Below, one piece after another: positions 1 through 8,111 of a stretch of DNA of 36,109 nt. The translations under genes were made by a program, and so were the position numbers. Source of the stretch: Ignavibacteria bacterium (GTDB lineage Bacteria; Bacteroidota; Ignavibacteria; UBA10030); contig VGVZ01000030.1 of the NCBI GenBank assembly GCA_016873805.1, forward strand, positions 1-36,109. Direction: 5' to 3'. A model generated the notes under the pieces. It saw only the letters and a program-made list of their open reading frames with translations, made no database searches and had not been told where the DNA came from. The number at the start of each line of letters is the position of its first letter. The stretch's first letter is position 1.

Positions 1-120
1 GTTCGCTCATGGGAGCAACAGCGTAACCGTCATCGAACCACCATCTCGTGGCGCTTTACCACGAACCGGGCACGAGAAACCATGGCCCGGCATTATGCCA
101 ATGTCACACAATCATCGTAA
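1..120 (+). CDS. IS630-type transposase, C-terminal end (partial)
   Basis: Frame 1 is open from the first base to a TAA at 118-120, giving 39 codons of a gene that begins outside the window. The peptide has the pattern W-x(4)-R-N-x(4)-TTISWRFTT-x(3)-ARE-x(6)-Y. This resembles the end of IS630/Tc1-mariner transposases, where a TIxWxFTTxxAR-type stretch precedes the C-terminus. Only the tail is visible, so the catalytic DDE residues and the element's left end cannot be judged. No clear terminal inverted repeat was recognised between 121 and 127 or inside the neighbouring response-regulator gene, so the element could be complete, truncated or a relic. The call rests on one motif, hence moderate confidence. 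Confidence 0.6.
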   Translation, partial: VRSWEQQRNRHRTTISWRFTTNRARETMARHYANVTQSS

Positions 121-127
121 CAGTCCA

Positions 128-1516
128 CTAGTGAGCGTCGATTTTGTATTTCTTCAGCATCCGATAGAACGTTGCGCGGCCAATCTGCAGTCTGTTGGCG
201 GCGTCGGCGATGTTTCCATCCGTAGTCTTTAATGCGTGGCGAAGGGCCATTTCCTTCACGCGTTCGAGAGGAAGCACGGGCGAAGTGTCGTCAAATGCCG
301 TGGGGGCAGGAACCTCCCCCGATTGCTGTGAGGAGAACGATGAGACGATGAGGGGCAAGTCGTTTTCTGTCAGAATCTCTCCTTCGACGAGGACCACCGC
401 ACGCTCAATTGCGTTTTCAAGCTCACGGACATTTCCCGGCCAGGGATACTGATAGATCTTCTTCATGGCGTTTCGGGAAAATGTCAGCTTTCCCCTGTTT
501 GCATCTTTGGCAAATCGCCTGAGAAAGTGTTCAGCGAGCGGAAGGATATCACCGCGCCGCTGGCGGAGCGGGGGAATGAGAATCGGAAACGTCGAAAGTC
601 GAAAGTAAAGATCCTCACGGAAGTTTCCTTCCCCTACCTCTTTCCGAAGGTCGCGGTTGGTCGCAGTAACAAGGCGGACGTTGGACTTGATCGTCTCGTT
701 TCCTCCTACCCTCTCAAACTCACCGGATTGAATCACCCGCAGCAGTTTGGCCTGCAAACCGGGATCGAGTTCACCGATTTCGTCCAGGAACAGGGTTCCC
801 ATGTTTGCCTGTTCGAATTTGCCGATGCGACGCTGTACCGCTCCCGTGAAGGATCCCCGTTCGTGTCCAAACAGTTCGCTTTCCAGAAGCTCGCGCGGAA
901 TTGCGGCGCAGTTCATAATAACGAAGGGGCCCGACGCTCGTTTTCCGTTGAAATGAAGGGCTCGTGCGATGAGTTCCTTTCCGGTTCCGCTCTCCCTCTG
1001 AATCAGCACCGTGATGTCGCTATCCTTGGCTTTCTTGACCAGCTTGAACACCTCCTGCATCGCGCCGTCGTTGGAGATGATGTTGTCAAAATGAATCGTT
1101 TCGCTGACGGCTGATCGAAGTCGTTCGACCTCCTTGGTCAATTGACTCACCTCGAGTGCCGTTTTGATCGCGTGTTCGAGGCGGTTGAAATCAACCGGCT
1201 TGCTAAAGTAGTCAGACGCACCGAGTTTCAGAGCGTTGACTGCCGTGTCGATCTGAGCCTGAGCCGAAATCATGATCACCGGCAAATGAGGATGGCTGGA
1301 CTTGATCGATTGGAGAATTTCGATCCCATTCATACCCGGCAACATGATATCCGAAAGGACAAGGTGGGGCTCATCGTTGGTGCCAAGGTTTCGGAAGAAG
1401 GCTTCACCGTCTGGGAAGACTCTCGCGGTGTGTCCCCATCGCTTCGTAATCCAGTGCTCCATGATACGGGAAATGGAGGGCTCGTCTTCGATGACGTCGA
1501 TAATGCATGCGGGCAT
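128..1516 (-). CDS. sigma-54-dependent response regulator (NtrC/AtoC type)
   Basis: A 462-residue protein with the full NtrC-family layout. It has an N-terminal receiver domain (about 1-120, phospho-acceptor Asp56 in VLSDIMLPG), an AAA+ domain (about 145-375) and a C-terminal Fis-type helix-turn-helix (about 425-460). The sigma-54-contacting loop is GSFTGA at 221-226, a variant of GAFTGA, and Walker B is LFLDEIGE at 243-250. The Walker A motif reads RESGTGKE (174-181), so the first glycine is Arg, which is unusual for ATP binding although the GTGK core is kept. The gene lies downstream of a histidine kinase on the same strand after a 254-nt spacer. It probably activates sigma-54 promoters, and two candidate targets lie at 2825-2842 and 3625-3642. 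The start is the ATG at 1516; no strong ribosome-binding site is visible. Confidence 0.93.
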   Translation of the reverse strand: MPACIIDVIEDEPSISRIMEHWITKRWGHTARVFPDGEAFFRNLGTNDEPHLVLSDIMLPGMNGIEILQSIKSSHPHLPVIMISAQAQIDTAVNALKLGASDYFSKPVDFNRLEHAIKTALEVSQLTKEVERLRSAVSETIHFDNIISNDGAMQEVFKLVKKAKDSDITVLIQRESGTGKELIARALHFNGKRASGPFVIMNCAAIPRELLESELFGHERGSFTGAVQRRIGKFEQANMGTLFLDEIGELDPGLQAKLLRVIQSGEFERVGGNETIKSNVRLVTATNRDLRKEVGEGNFREDLYFRLSTFPILIPPLRQRRGDILPLAEHFLRRFAKDANRGKLTFSRNAMKKIYQYPWPGNVRELENAIERAVVLVEGEILTENDLPLIVSSFSSQQSGEVPAPTAFDDTSPVLPLERVKEMALRHALKTTDGNIADAANRLQIGRATFYRMLKKYKIDAH

Positions 1517-1669
1517 AGTACTGTCGGTTCAGAGTGGTAGATGAGAGAAGAAGACCGGAAGCCTCAAGGCCCTCAGACAATACCCATTGCCTCGTTGAGG
1601 AGCCAACAACGCAGGGAGTCATGAGTGGTGTCAAATGGAGTCGCTGGCGGGGGAGTCGATTGAAATGGT

Positions 1670-1737
1670 AAACTCCCGACCACGGGCCAGGGCATCTCAC
1701 ATTTCCAAATCGGAGCCCTCGGCGTGAGCGGGAGTTT
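1670..1737. other. Inverted-repeat element between kinase and regulator
   Basis: In the 254-nt gap between the kinase stop and the regulator start, AAACTCCCG (1670-1678) pairs with CGGGAGTTT (1729-1737). Inside it, CTCAC (1696-1700) pairs with GTGAG (1724-1728), which directly abuts the right outer arm. This predicts one long bulged stem in the minus-strand transcript. There is no T-tract, so a leader structure, processing site or attenuator is as likely as a terminator. Nothing else is visible in 1517-1770. Confidence 0.35.
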
Positions 1738-1770
1738 CAATTGTTGTGACGCAAAATGATACGCGTTGTA

Positions 1771-2520
1771 TCAATTCTGAGGAACCTGGATCGTGAAGAC
1801 CGACCCACTCCCTTTCGTGCCGTTGACTCCAAGGCTTCCGCCGTGAAGTTCGACAAGATATCTCGCAATAGCAAGACCCAATTCAGCCCCTTGGGCTTCT
1901 CGCACGGGGTCCTTGCCGTTGCCGAAGATATTGAAAAGGAAGGGAAGTCCGTCGTCGCAAACGCCGGGTCCGTTGTCCGATACGTGGATCTCCATGTAGG
2001 AGGCGGAAGCATGGAGGTTGATCTTGATCTTTCCCCGCTCGGGAGTGAACTTCAGCGAGCTGCTGAGAATGTTGAGCAGAGCTCGGAGAATACGAGCCGG
2101 GTCGATCTTGACCATCATCTGTTCCGCAGGGATTTCGAATTCGATCGTGATTGAGCGTCGCCGGGCAATCGGCTGAAGAACATTGATCGCCTGGTTGACC
2201 AGTCCGACCAGATCGGTATTCTGCTTCAAAAGAGCAGTTCTGCCGCTTTCGAGTCGGGCCAGATCCAGATAGTCGTTCAGCAAACGAGAAAGTCGTCGGC
2301 TCTCGTCCCCGATGATTTGAACGATCTCGGCTTGTTGCTCCGGATCGAGTGATCGTTCGTCTCGCAGGAGGTCTGAATACCCGATGATGCTTGTCAGCGG
2401 GGTTCGGAACTCATGAGAGACCCTGTTGAGGAATTCAATCTTCAGTCGCTCAAGCGTCGACAGGAGATGATCCCGGTCTTGTTCAAGGACCTCCGTATGG
2501 AGAACTCTTGCCTGTTGCAT
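1771..2520 (-). CDS. Soluble histidine kinase, possibly degenerate
   Basis: A short kinase made only of a HisKA dimerisation domain (His36 in VSHEFRTPL) and a HATPase_c domain (about 140-249); no membrane segment, PAS or GAF sensor precedes them. The ATG at 2520 was chosen because GAGGG sits about 8 nt upstream; the frame is open back to a TTG at 2586. The N box is abnormal: the usual SNAxKF reads SSSLKF (153-158), replacing the Mg-ATP-binding Asn with Ser. The G2 box reads GAELGLA where GxGLGLA is normal. The G1 box DNGPG (182-186) is intact. It could be a weak kinase, a phosphatase or a scaffold. Its partner is presumably the response regulator encoded downstream. Confidence 0.82.
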   Translation of the reverse strand: MQQARVLHTEVLEQDRDHLLSTLERLKIEFLNRVSHEFRTPLTSIIGYSDLLRDERSLDPEQQAEIVQIIGDESRRLSRLLNDYLDLARLESGRTALLKQNTDLVGLVNQAINVLQPIARRRSITIEFEIPAEQMMVKIDPARILRALLNILSSSLKFTPERGKIKINLHASASYMEIHVSDNGPGVCDDGLPFLFNIFGNGKDPVREAQGAELGLAIARYLVELHGGSLGVNGTKGSGSVFTIQVPQN

Positions 2521-2824
2521 GGTAGTGCCCTCTGTTGATCGTTTCATCAATTGATTCTGAGATACCTTGTGCAAGCTCCGTACCAATTGAAATCTTGTTG
2601 ATTTTTCGCTGTTCTTGCGGGTGGGCCAATCTCAATAGGGTTCATCTGACTCAAAATGAGCCAAGAAGGACTTCATGTCTCTTCTCAATTCCCCCTTCAG
2701 GTTCGAGAATCGTATGATTCAGGGGAATCTAGGTAAACGTATCGATATGAAACGATCATCTCAATTACGAACGTGGAATATCGGCTGGGCCGTCAAGTTC
2801 GGCCAGAACAGGGGAAATTCGACT

Positions 2825-2842
2825 TTGGCATGGGGTTTGGGG
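2825..2842 (+). promoter_or_regulatory. Candidate sigma-54 (-24/-12) promoter 1
   Basis: The sequence TTGGCATG-GGGT-TTGGGG fits the -24 element TGGCAC with one change. After the correct 5-nt spacer comes TTGG, where TTGC is the consensus -12 element. It lies 59 nt before the ATG at 2902. The same arrangement recurs before the neighbouring paralogue (3625-3642). A dyad GAATC-GTAT-GATTC at 2707-2720, about 105 nt upstream, is a possible activator site. The rest of the 381-nt gap 2521-2901 holds no recognised gene. Confidence 0.55.
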
Positions 2843-2901
2843 AATAGTAGACCAGAACAATGAAACCAACAACATCAATATTATTTCAAGGAGTTACAGC
2901 A

Positions 2902-3384
2902 ATGAAAAAGATGACAGCAGTGTTCGCCGTGTTCGCTCTTAGCCTCCTGGTTGCCGGCTCGGCATTTGCGCAGGCATCAGCGACACACAATTTGAATCTT
3001 GCAGTCAACGCAGTCACAAAGATCTCTACCTCAGCCGGAGCGATCAATCTCACTATCAATGATGGCGTCGCCGGTGTCGATGCTCTGACGAGTGTCAATG
3101 GTTCGGGTGACTATAGCATCACGCATAACAAGAACACCAATATGAAGATCACGGCACAGATCGATTCTAATATGCCGACCGATATTACGCTGAAGGCAGA
3201 TCTTGCAAGCGTGAAGGGAACTTCAGAAGGTCAGAAGACACTCAGCACGACCGCAGTTGACGTTGTTACAGCCATTGCCAAGGGTGCCGATGCGACCAAG
3301 ACGGCGACCTATACGCTGGAAGCGTTGGCGAGCGCTGGCGAGTGGAGCGGAGCCCGGACAGTGACACTGACGTTGACCGACTAA
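2902..3384 (+). CDS. Small exported beta-rich protein A
   Basis: A 160-residue secreted protein of unknown function. The start at 2902 is set by AAGGAG at 2888-2893 (8-nt spacing) and by the signal peptide that begins there: MKK, a hydrophobic stretch, then a likely cut after AFA in GSAFAQA. The mature part is rich in Thr, Ala, Asn and Val with alternating hydrophobic residues and no cysteines, as in an immunoglobulin-like or pilin-like beta sandwich. It ends in VTLTLTD. It is related to the protein at 3701-4165: both have a short N-terminal repeat of the type NLNLAV/TINLTI, a middle motif KITAxxDSxMP and a Thr-rich end. A candidate sigma-54 promoter precedes it and a strong terminator follows, so it is a single-gene unit. 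A surface appendage or envelope role is plausible but unproven. Confidence 0.85.
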   Translation: MKKMTAVFAVFALSLLVAGSAFAQASATHNLNLAVNAVTKISTSAGAINLTINDGVAGVDALTSVNGSGDYSITHNKNTNMKITAQIDSNMPTDITLKADLASVKGTSEGQKTLSTTAVDVVTAIAKGADATKTATYTLEALASAGEWSGARTVTLTLTD

Positions 3385-3424
3385 GAGTAGCCAGTCAGGG
3401 AACAATCCCCAGCAGGTCTCCCCA

Positions 3425-3460
3425 CAAAGCGGCGTCGGATCAATAACCGACGCCGCTTTG
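3425..3460 (+). terminator. Hairpin terminator after exported protein A
   Basis: A perfect 14-bp stem, CAAAGCGGCGTCGG (3425-3438) with CCGACGCCGCTTTG (3447-3460), encloses an 8-nt loop. The following CTTGT gives only a short T-rich tail. The position 40 nt after the stop fits intrinsic termination. Confidence 0.8.
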
Positions 3461-3624
3461 CTTGTACGACGAGCTGGCTTATGCAGGATGTTCCGCCCGA
3501 TCAGCGAATCTTGTACCATTTCACAGTCGCACCGACGAAAGTCTCGTGATGATACGTGTGTCTCACTTAGAAACAGATATCGATCGGAGAGTGGGAATTT
3601 TCACGAAAATAGGCCATAATCGCG

Positions 3625-3642
3625 TTGGCACGCCATTTGGGG
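3625..3642 (+). promoter_or_regulatory. Candidate sigma-54 (-24/-12) promoter 2
   Basis: TTGGCACG-CCAT-TTGGGG has an exact TGGCAC -24 element, a 5-nt spacer and the same TTGG variant of the -12 element as promoter 1. It lies 58 nt before the ATG at 3701. The rest of 3461-3700 carries no gene and no obvious -35/-10 promoter. Confidence 0.6.
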
Positions 3643-3700
3643 ATCATATGTCAGAAGAATTGGAATATTTCGAATCAAAATAACAGAAGGAGATAGATCA

Positions 3701-4165
3701 ATGAAACGAACCGGACTCATATTGATGGTCGTTCTTGGGATCGTTTTGCTCACCGGCACGCTGTATGGTCAGACGGCCAATCAAACGATCAACCTCACCA
3801 TCGGCTCGGTCATGCTTGTTGCGCCGGATGCGGCATCGCACAGTCTCTCAATCACGACTGGTACGGTCGATCAGATTGCGCTCACACCGGCGACTGCGGC
3901 AGGAACGTATCGCTGGGTGACCAACCAGGCGCCAACGAAAATCACGGCAGAGCTCGACAGTGATATGCCGGCGGGAAGCACTCTTCAGCTCAGAATCGGA
4001 GCAGGTGCGTTTTCACCTCTGACGACTGCACCGACAGATGTTCGTACAGGGATGCCAAGAGGAGCGGGCAACGAAGATTACACGTTCCAATTCACCGCAA
4101 ACGCAACTGTGGATCCTGCGTCGATTCCCGCGTCGAAGACCGTTACCTGGACCATTACAAACTAG
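3701..4165 (+). CDS. Small exported beta-rich protein B
   Basis: A 154-residue exported protein, paralogous in architecture to the product of 2902-3384. AAGGAG at 3687-3692 precedes the ATG by 8 nt. The signal peptide is a Lys/Arg start followed by a long hydrophobic stretch, with probable cleavage near LYGQ. The mature protein begins NQTINLTIGS, contains KITAELDSDMP in the middle and ends in TVTWTITN, a beta-strand-like close. There are no cysteines, lipobox or catalytic motif. Length, signal peptide and the KITA-x(2)-DS-x-MP motif tie it to protein A, though overall identity is low. It has its own promoter and terminator, so it may be switched on with protein A by the adjacent two-component system. 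Function unknown. Confidence 0.85.
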   Translation: MKRTGLILMVVLGIVLLTGTLYGQTANQTINLTIGSVMLVAPDAASHSLSITTGTVDQIALTPATAAGTYRWVTNQAPTKITAELDSDMPAGSTLQLRIGAGAFSPLTTAPTDVRTGMPRGAGNEDYTFQFTANATVDPASIPASKTVTWTITN

Positions 4166-4203
4166 GAGGGGATTCCACGAAGAGCCAAGACTCCTAGTTT
4201 CGT

Positions 4204-4240
4204 CAGCGGCGGCGTCAATGAGACATTGGTGCCGCCGCTG
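4204..4240. terminator. Bidirectional hairpin terminator between convergent genes
   Basis: CAGCGGCGGC (4204-4213) pairs perfectly with GCCGCCGCTG (4231-4240). An inner CAATG/CATTG pair extends the stem. It lies between the stop at 4165 (+) and the stop at 4280 (-), so it can serve both strands; TGTTGT follows on the plus side. Confidence 0.75.
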
Positions 4241-4279
4241 TGTTGTACGGGGGGGGCAATCGTACGGTGAGGCCAGATG

Positions 4280-5581
4280 CTACGTTTTCTGCTGTTTCTT
4301 CTTCGCGGCGGGGAAAAGAACGTTGTTGAGGATGAGCCGATATCCGGGGGAATTCTTGTGGAGAGAGAGATCGGTCGGGGGATCGCCGACAGCGTGCTGA
4401 TAATCTTCCGGATCATGACCGCCGTACCAGGTAAACGTGCCGCGTCCGACGTTGCCGTGGATATACTTCACTTCCTCAGTCCCTTCGCGTTCGGCAAGTC
4501 TGATAACAGTCCGCTTCAGGAGTCCCTTCCGGAATGCCGTTGTCTGACCCATGAATCCCTTGATGATGGCGACGTGATTTTGCGTCAGCATGGTCGGGAC
4601 AGGATCGTACTTCGCAGAGAACTCAAAGAGCGTAAAGTAATCGGTATTGGGATCTCGAAGGGCCGGCGGATCGCTGGGCGGAATGTCGATATCGGAATAT
4701 TCATACCGCATGGGATTTGGATCGAGCGTGAAGTGTTCAAACGCGAAGGTTCGCGAAAAATTGAGTTTCTTCTGAATATCACGATCGGGCGGATCGCCAT
4801 CGAACATGATGTCGCAGATGTCAACTGCTTCGGCGGCGAGAGCGATATCGTAGCTGTCGGTGGCCGAACACATCGCGAACATAAAACCGCCGCTCCCCAC
4901 ATAATCTCTTATTGCGCGCGCCACGGCCTTCTTCGCATCTGAGACTTTCCGATACCCGAGCCGCCTCGCTTCTCTCTCATAGAGTCCCTGTTGTTCGACG
5001 TACCATGGCGCGAAGCGATAGTTGGCGTAGAACTTCCCATACTGGCCTGTGAAGTCTTCGTGATGGAGATGGAGCCAATCGTATTCAGAGAGTTTTCCTG
5101 TGAGCACCTCTTCATCCCAAACCTTTGTGTAGGAAATCTCCGCATACTCCAGGGCGAGAGTGACGGCGTCATCCCACGGCTTGAAATTCGGGGGGACATA
5201 AACGGCAATTCTCGGCGCCTTTTCGAGGCGTACCACATCCATGTTGTTGTCCTCCTGCTGGATGTGGGCATATATCGTAGCGGCCTGCGCTGCAGCCACT
5301 CTTTCAAAGGCAACTCCCCTCACCCGGCACTCACGGGCGATCACCTCGCTGAAGTCCATGAAAAAGGAACCGCCCCGATAATTGAGAAGCCAGTCGACTT
5401 CACCCCCCCGCTCGAGAACCCAGAAGGTAAGACCGTAGGACTTCAGGTGGTTTGTTTGCTGCAGGTCCATGGGAATCAGAAGCTTTGTCTGCGCCTGCGC
5501 CGCCGGGAAGAACAGGGCGAAGTGGAACAGGACAATCATGAGGGATCGAACGGTCGATGCACGACGACGGAGAGGGTTCAC
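4280..5581 (-). CDS. Exported amidotransferase-fold protein of the 'asparagine synthetase B' family
   Basis: A 433-residue exported protein with a signal peptide ending AAQAQ near residue 31. The mature part resembles a Bacteroidota/Ignavibacteria family often auto-labelled asparagine synthetase B, a label I would not trust: there is no N-terminal Cys nucleophile and no ATP-pyrophosphatase motif. Visible features are a Rossmann-like segment RIAVYVPPN, an HLHHEDF stretch and GGFMFAMCSATDSYDIALAA. The last could present a Cys nucleophile on a class I glutamine-amidotransferase-like elbow. GTFTWYGGHDPEDYQH near the end may contribute a His. It overlaps the TPR gene upstream by 4 nt (ATGA), so the two are translationally coupled and probably act together in the envelope. 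Substrate unknown. Confidence 0.6.
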   Translation of the reverse strand: MNPLRRRASTVRSLMIVLFHFALFFPAAQAQTKLLIPMDLQQTNHLKSYGLTFWVLERGGEVDWLLNYRGGSFFMDFSEVIARECRVRGVAFERVAAAQAATIYAHIQQEDNNMDVVRLEKAPRIAVYVPPNFKPWDDAVTLALEYAEISYTKVWDEEVLTGKLSEYDWLHLHHEDFTGQYGKFYANYRFAPWYVEQQGLYEREARRLGYRKVSDAKKAVARAIRDYVGSGGFMFAMCSATDSYDIALAAEAVDICDIMFDGDPPDRDIQKKLNFSRTFAFEHFTLDPNPMRYEYSDIDIPPSDPPALRDPNTDYFTLFEFSAKYDPVPTMLTQNHVAIIKGFMGQTTAFRKGLLKRTVIRLAEREGTEEVKYIHGNVGRGTFTWYGGHDPEDYQHAVGDPPTDLSLHKNSPGYRLILNNVLFPAAKKKQQKT

Positions 5582-7443
5582 AAAGAGTCTCCTCGCAACA
5601 TGCGTATTCTTTGACGGGCTTCTTCGACGTGTACTGAGGTTGGGAACTTCATCAGGACCTGCTCGTACGTTGCGATTGCACGCTGGGGATCGTCCTTGTA
5701 TCGCTCATAGATCCCTCCAAGGGCCATCAGCGCCTTGTCACGAACGATGCTGTCCGGAAGATTTTCAACGACTGTCACATAGACTGCGATGGCATCATCG
5801 ATTTTCCCGAGAGTGGTGAGTATCTCGCCAATCCGGATGTGTGCATCGTCAAGGAGAAGTGCGGTTGGATACTGCTTCACGATGAAGTCGAAGCGCTGCA
5901 ACGCTTCGGAAAATCGATGCTGACGGAGAAGAAGGTCTGCCGTCGCGTAATCCTTCAGAGCCGCTGCGGACGATCGGTTCTCGTTGATGAAATACATCAG
6001 CTGAAGCGCGTCGTTCGCAAGATCTCTGTTGGGGTTGGCAGAAAGGCCCTCGAGTGCCACGAGCGCGGAATCGAATTGTCCCTCATAATATTCAAGCAGG
6101 GAAATCTGGTAAGTCACCAGATCACGCAGAGACTCCTGAGGAGCGGAGCGCAGGGTTTCGCAGTTCCTGCGTGATTCCGCGAGCATGTTCTTCTGGAGGA
6201 GAATCTCCGCAACACGCAGCGTTGCATCGGCAGCCAGGGATGCCGCGTGAGGATGGATCCGAACACGTTGGAATGCATCGAGGGCGGCATCAAGCTCGAA
6301 CAGCACATCGTGTCTAATCACCCCGATCCGAAATAATGCCTGCGCTGCGACTTCGGAATTCGGATAATCGACTATCAGTCCCTCATATTGGGAGATCAAC
6401 GTGGCGGCTTCGAAGCGGGATTCCGCGGCGCCGAGCGTGGGGCGAGGTGCGCGTGATTCTTCCGATCGACCGGGCTCGCCGCGGATTTCCTCGAGTGATC
6501 GAAGAAGACCGAAGCGGGCGAACGGGACAAGCCGGTGTGACGGATATCGATCGATGAATTCTCGAAATGCTCGCTCGGCAATCGGATAGAGTCGTTCTTG
6601 GACGGCGCGTTGCGCGAAGTTGAAGATTTCCTGACCGTTCGCGCGTGTCAGTCGATCGATCTCGCGATACTCCTCATAGGCGGCCGGATATTCCTTTTTC
6701 TCGAGATACAACCACGCGAGGAGCGTCTTAAGAGGAACATATTCCGGGTTCTGCAATACGACGGCTCGGGCAGATTTCAGCACCTCTTCCAATCCTTCCG
6801 GCCTCTGGATCAAACCGGTGAGCCGCGATTGCACGTACGAGAGTTGTTGTGGAGTAGCAAGAAGAACGGCAAGGTATTCTCGTGTCGCGTTTCCGTACTG
6901 CATCAGCGCGCCATACAACATCGCACGCTCATCTGCGAACAGAAGCGGCTGTCTGCTTTCGGAACGCGCTTTCAAATACATCCCCAAGGCCTGTTCGTAT
7001 AGACGGAGCTCCATCATCTGCGAAGCCACGAGCCGGTAGAGATTGGTATTCCCCGGCTGGGTTTGCACCGCCAGATTCCAGATTGAATCGGCACTCGATT
7101 GTTCCCCCTTCTGAAAGTACAAGGCGCCGAGGGATGAGAGAAGGACCGGATCGTTCGGACTGGTCGACAGGCGCTGTCTCACAAGCTTCATGGCTTGGTC
7201 ATACTCCTTCAGCTGAACGTAACATCGCCGGAGTGCGTCAAACAGCACATAGTTCTGCGGATCAGCAGCCTGCAGCGGCTCATAGATCGCTGCCGCTCGC
7301 TCCCATTCGCCGGCCTGTTCAAAACTTTGCGCGAGACGAATCTTCAGCTGAAGATCATCTGTTTGACCGAAGGTTGATGGCGCTCCGATCAACAGAAATC
7401 CGGCGAGCATCAGGATGAACAATATCGTTTGGCGATGCTTCAT
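5578..7443 (-). CDS. Exported tetratricopeptide-repeat protein
   Basis: A 621-residue protein with an N-terminal signal peptide (MKHRQ, hydrophobic stretch, likely cut near STFGQ) and TPR units over nearly its full length. Good repeats include EQAGEWERAAAIYEPL at the start, and DAHIRIGEILTTLGKIDDAI and ALGGIYERYKDDPQRAIATYEQ at the end; the last resembles YbgF/BamD-type TPRs. It is probably a periplasmic or outer-membrane-associated scaffold. It lies 11 nt after the methyltransferase gene and overlaps the next gene by 4 nt, so it is the middle member of a tight operon. No enzyme domain was recognised, and the partner proteins cannot be told from sequence. Confidence 0.85.
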   Translation of the reverse strand: MKHRQTILFILMLAGFLLIGAPSTFGQTDDLQLKIRLAQSFEQAGEWERAAAIYEPLQAADPQNYVLFDALRRCYVQLKEYDQAMKLVRQRLSTSPNDPVLLSSLGALYFQKGEQSSADSIWNLAVQTQPGNTNLYRLVASQMMELRLYEQALGMYLKARSESRQPLLFADERAMLYGALMQYGNATREYLAVLLATPQQLSYVQSRLTGLIQRPEGLEEVLKSARAVVLQNPEYVPLKTLLAWLYLEKKEYPAAYEEYREIDRLTRANGQEIFNFAQRAVQERLYPIAERAFREFIDRYPSHRLVPFARFGLLRSLEEIRGEPGRSEESRAPRPTLGAAESRFEAATLISQYEGLIVDYPNSEVAAQALFRIGVIRHDVLFELDAALDAFQRVRIHPHAASLAADATLRVAEILLQKNMLAESRRNCETLRSAPQESLRDLVTYQISLLEYYEGQFDSALVALEGLSANPNRDLANDALQLMYFINENRSSAAALKDYATADLLLRQHRFSEALQRFDFIVKQYPTALLLDDAHIRIGEILTTLGKIDDAIAVYVTVVENLPDSIVRDKALMALGGIYERYKDDPQRAIATYEQVLMKFPTSVHVEEARQRIRMLRGDSL

Positions 7444-7454
7444 CGATTGTGGAT

Positions 7455-8111
7455 TCAGCGCCCCGGAGTTCGTTCGAATACAAGTACGCGCCAGACAAAA
7501 CTGGCGTCTTCATAGCGCAGAGCAAAGCCGCTGGAGAGGATCATTCCTCTCAGCACTCCCCAGTCATGCCAATAGGGATGAAAAGACGTCCGCAAAAGCC
7601 GGTTGATGAATATCTGGAGCTTGAAGGTCAACTTGATGAGGATGTGTTCACGGGGGTGGCTCAACGCGTACACTCCGGTTGTCTTCCCGAGAGAGGCCGC
7701 GAGAAGGGCTTTCGGGTTGTCGTAGCAGCATACCACCTTGTCGAGGAGTGTAATGTCCGCCCGGTCGACTGTGTCGGCCACCTGTACGAAATCCTCTGCG
7801 ACGTATTCAACCCGATCCTTCACCCCGAATTCAATGGAAAGCTTTCGCGCCTCCTCAAGCATCCCGATTGAAACCTCGATACCGGTTGCTCGTTGCGCCC
7901 CCTGCGTCAACAGCGTGAGGTGAAGCGACCCAACACCACAGCCGATGTCAAGAATATGGCGGAACGAAGAGCCGTCGGAACCGACCCCCCGGAGGATCAT
8001 CGTTTGAATCTTGTCCGGCCCTTTCTTCCGAAAATCTTTGGCATATCGTTTCGACCAGCGAGAGAAAAAGCGATTTGTTCCCTCGCACAACTGAGACCGG
8101 CAACAGTTCAT
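7455..8111 (-). CDS. Class I SAM-dependent methyltransferase (intact copy)
   Basis: A 218-residue cytoplasmic methyltransferase. Motif I, ILDIGCGVGSLHL (about 53-65), binds S-adenosylmethionine. An acidic residue follows beta-2 (TGIEVS), and VEYVAEDF provides the motif II region. There is no DNA- or rRNA-specific NPPY signature, so a small-molecule or protein substrate is more likely. The ATG at 8111 has GAGGAGG about 5 nt upstream. The first 47 or so codons lie in a 453-bp segment repeated at 23884-24336, where the gene stops after a few foreign codons. In the reconstructed ancestral locus this gene followed the GNAT gene by 79 nt. Confidence 0.85.
   Translation of the reverse strand: MNCCRSQLCEGTNRFFSRWSKRYAKDFRKKGPDKIQTMILRGVGSDGSSFRHILDIGCGVGSLHLTLLTQGAQRATGIEVSIGMLEEARKLSIEFGVKDRVEYVAEDFVQVADTVDRADITLLDKVVCCYDNPKALLAASLGKTTGVYALSHPREHILIKLTFKLQIFINRLLRTSFHPYWHDWGVLRGMILSSGFALRYEDASFVWRVLVFERTPGR

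Noticed and set aside
4280-5581. Asparagine synthetase B activity
   Set aside because: The protein is exported and lacks the N-terminal Cys nucleophile and ATP-pyrophosphatase motifs of AsnB; the name is likely an inherited database label.
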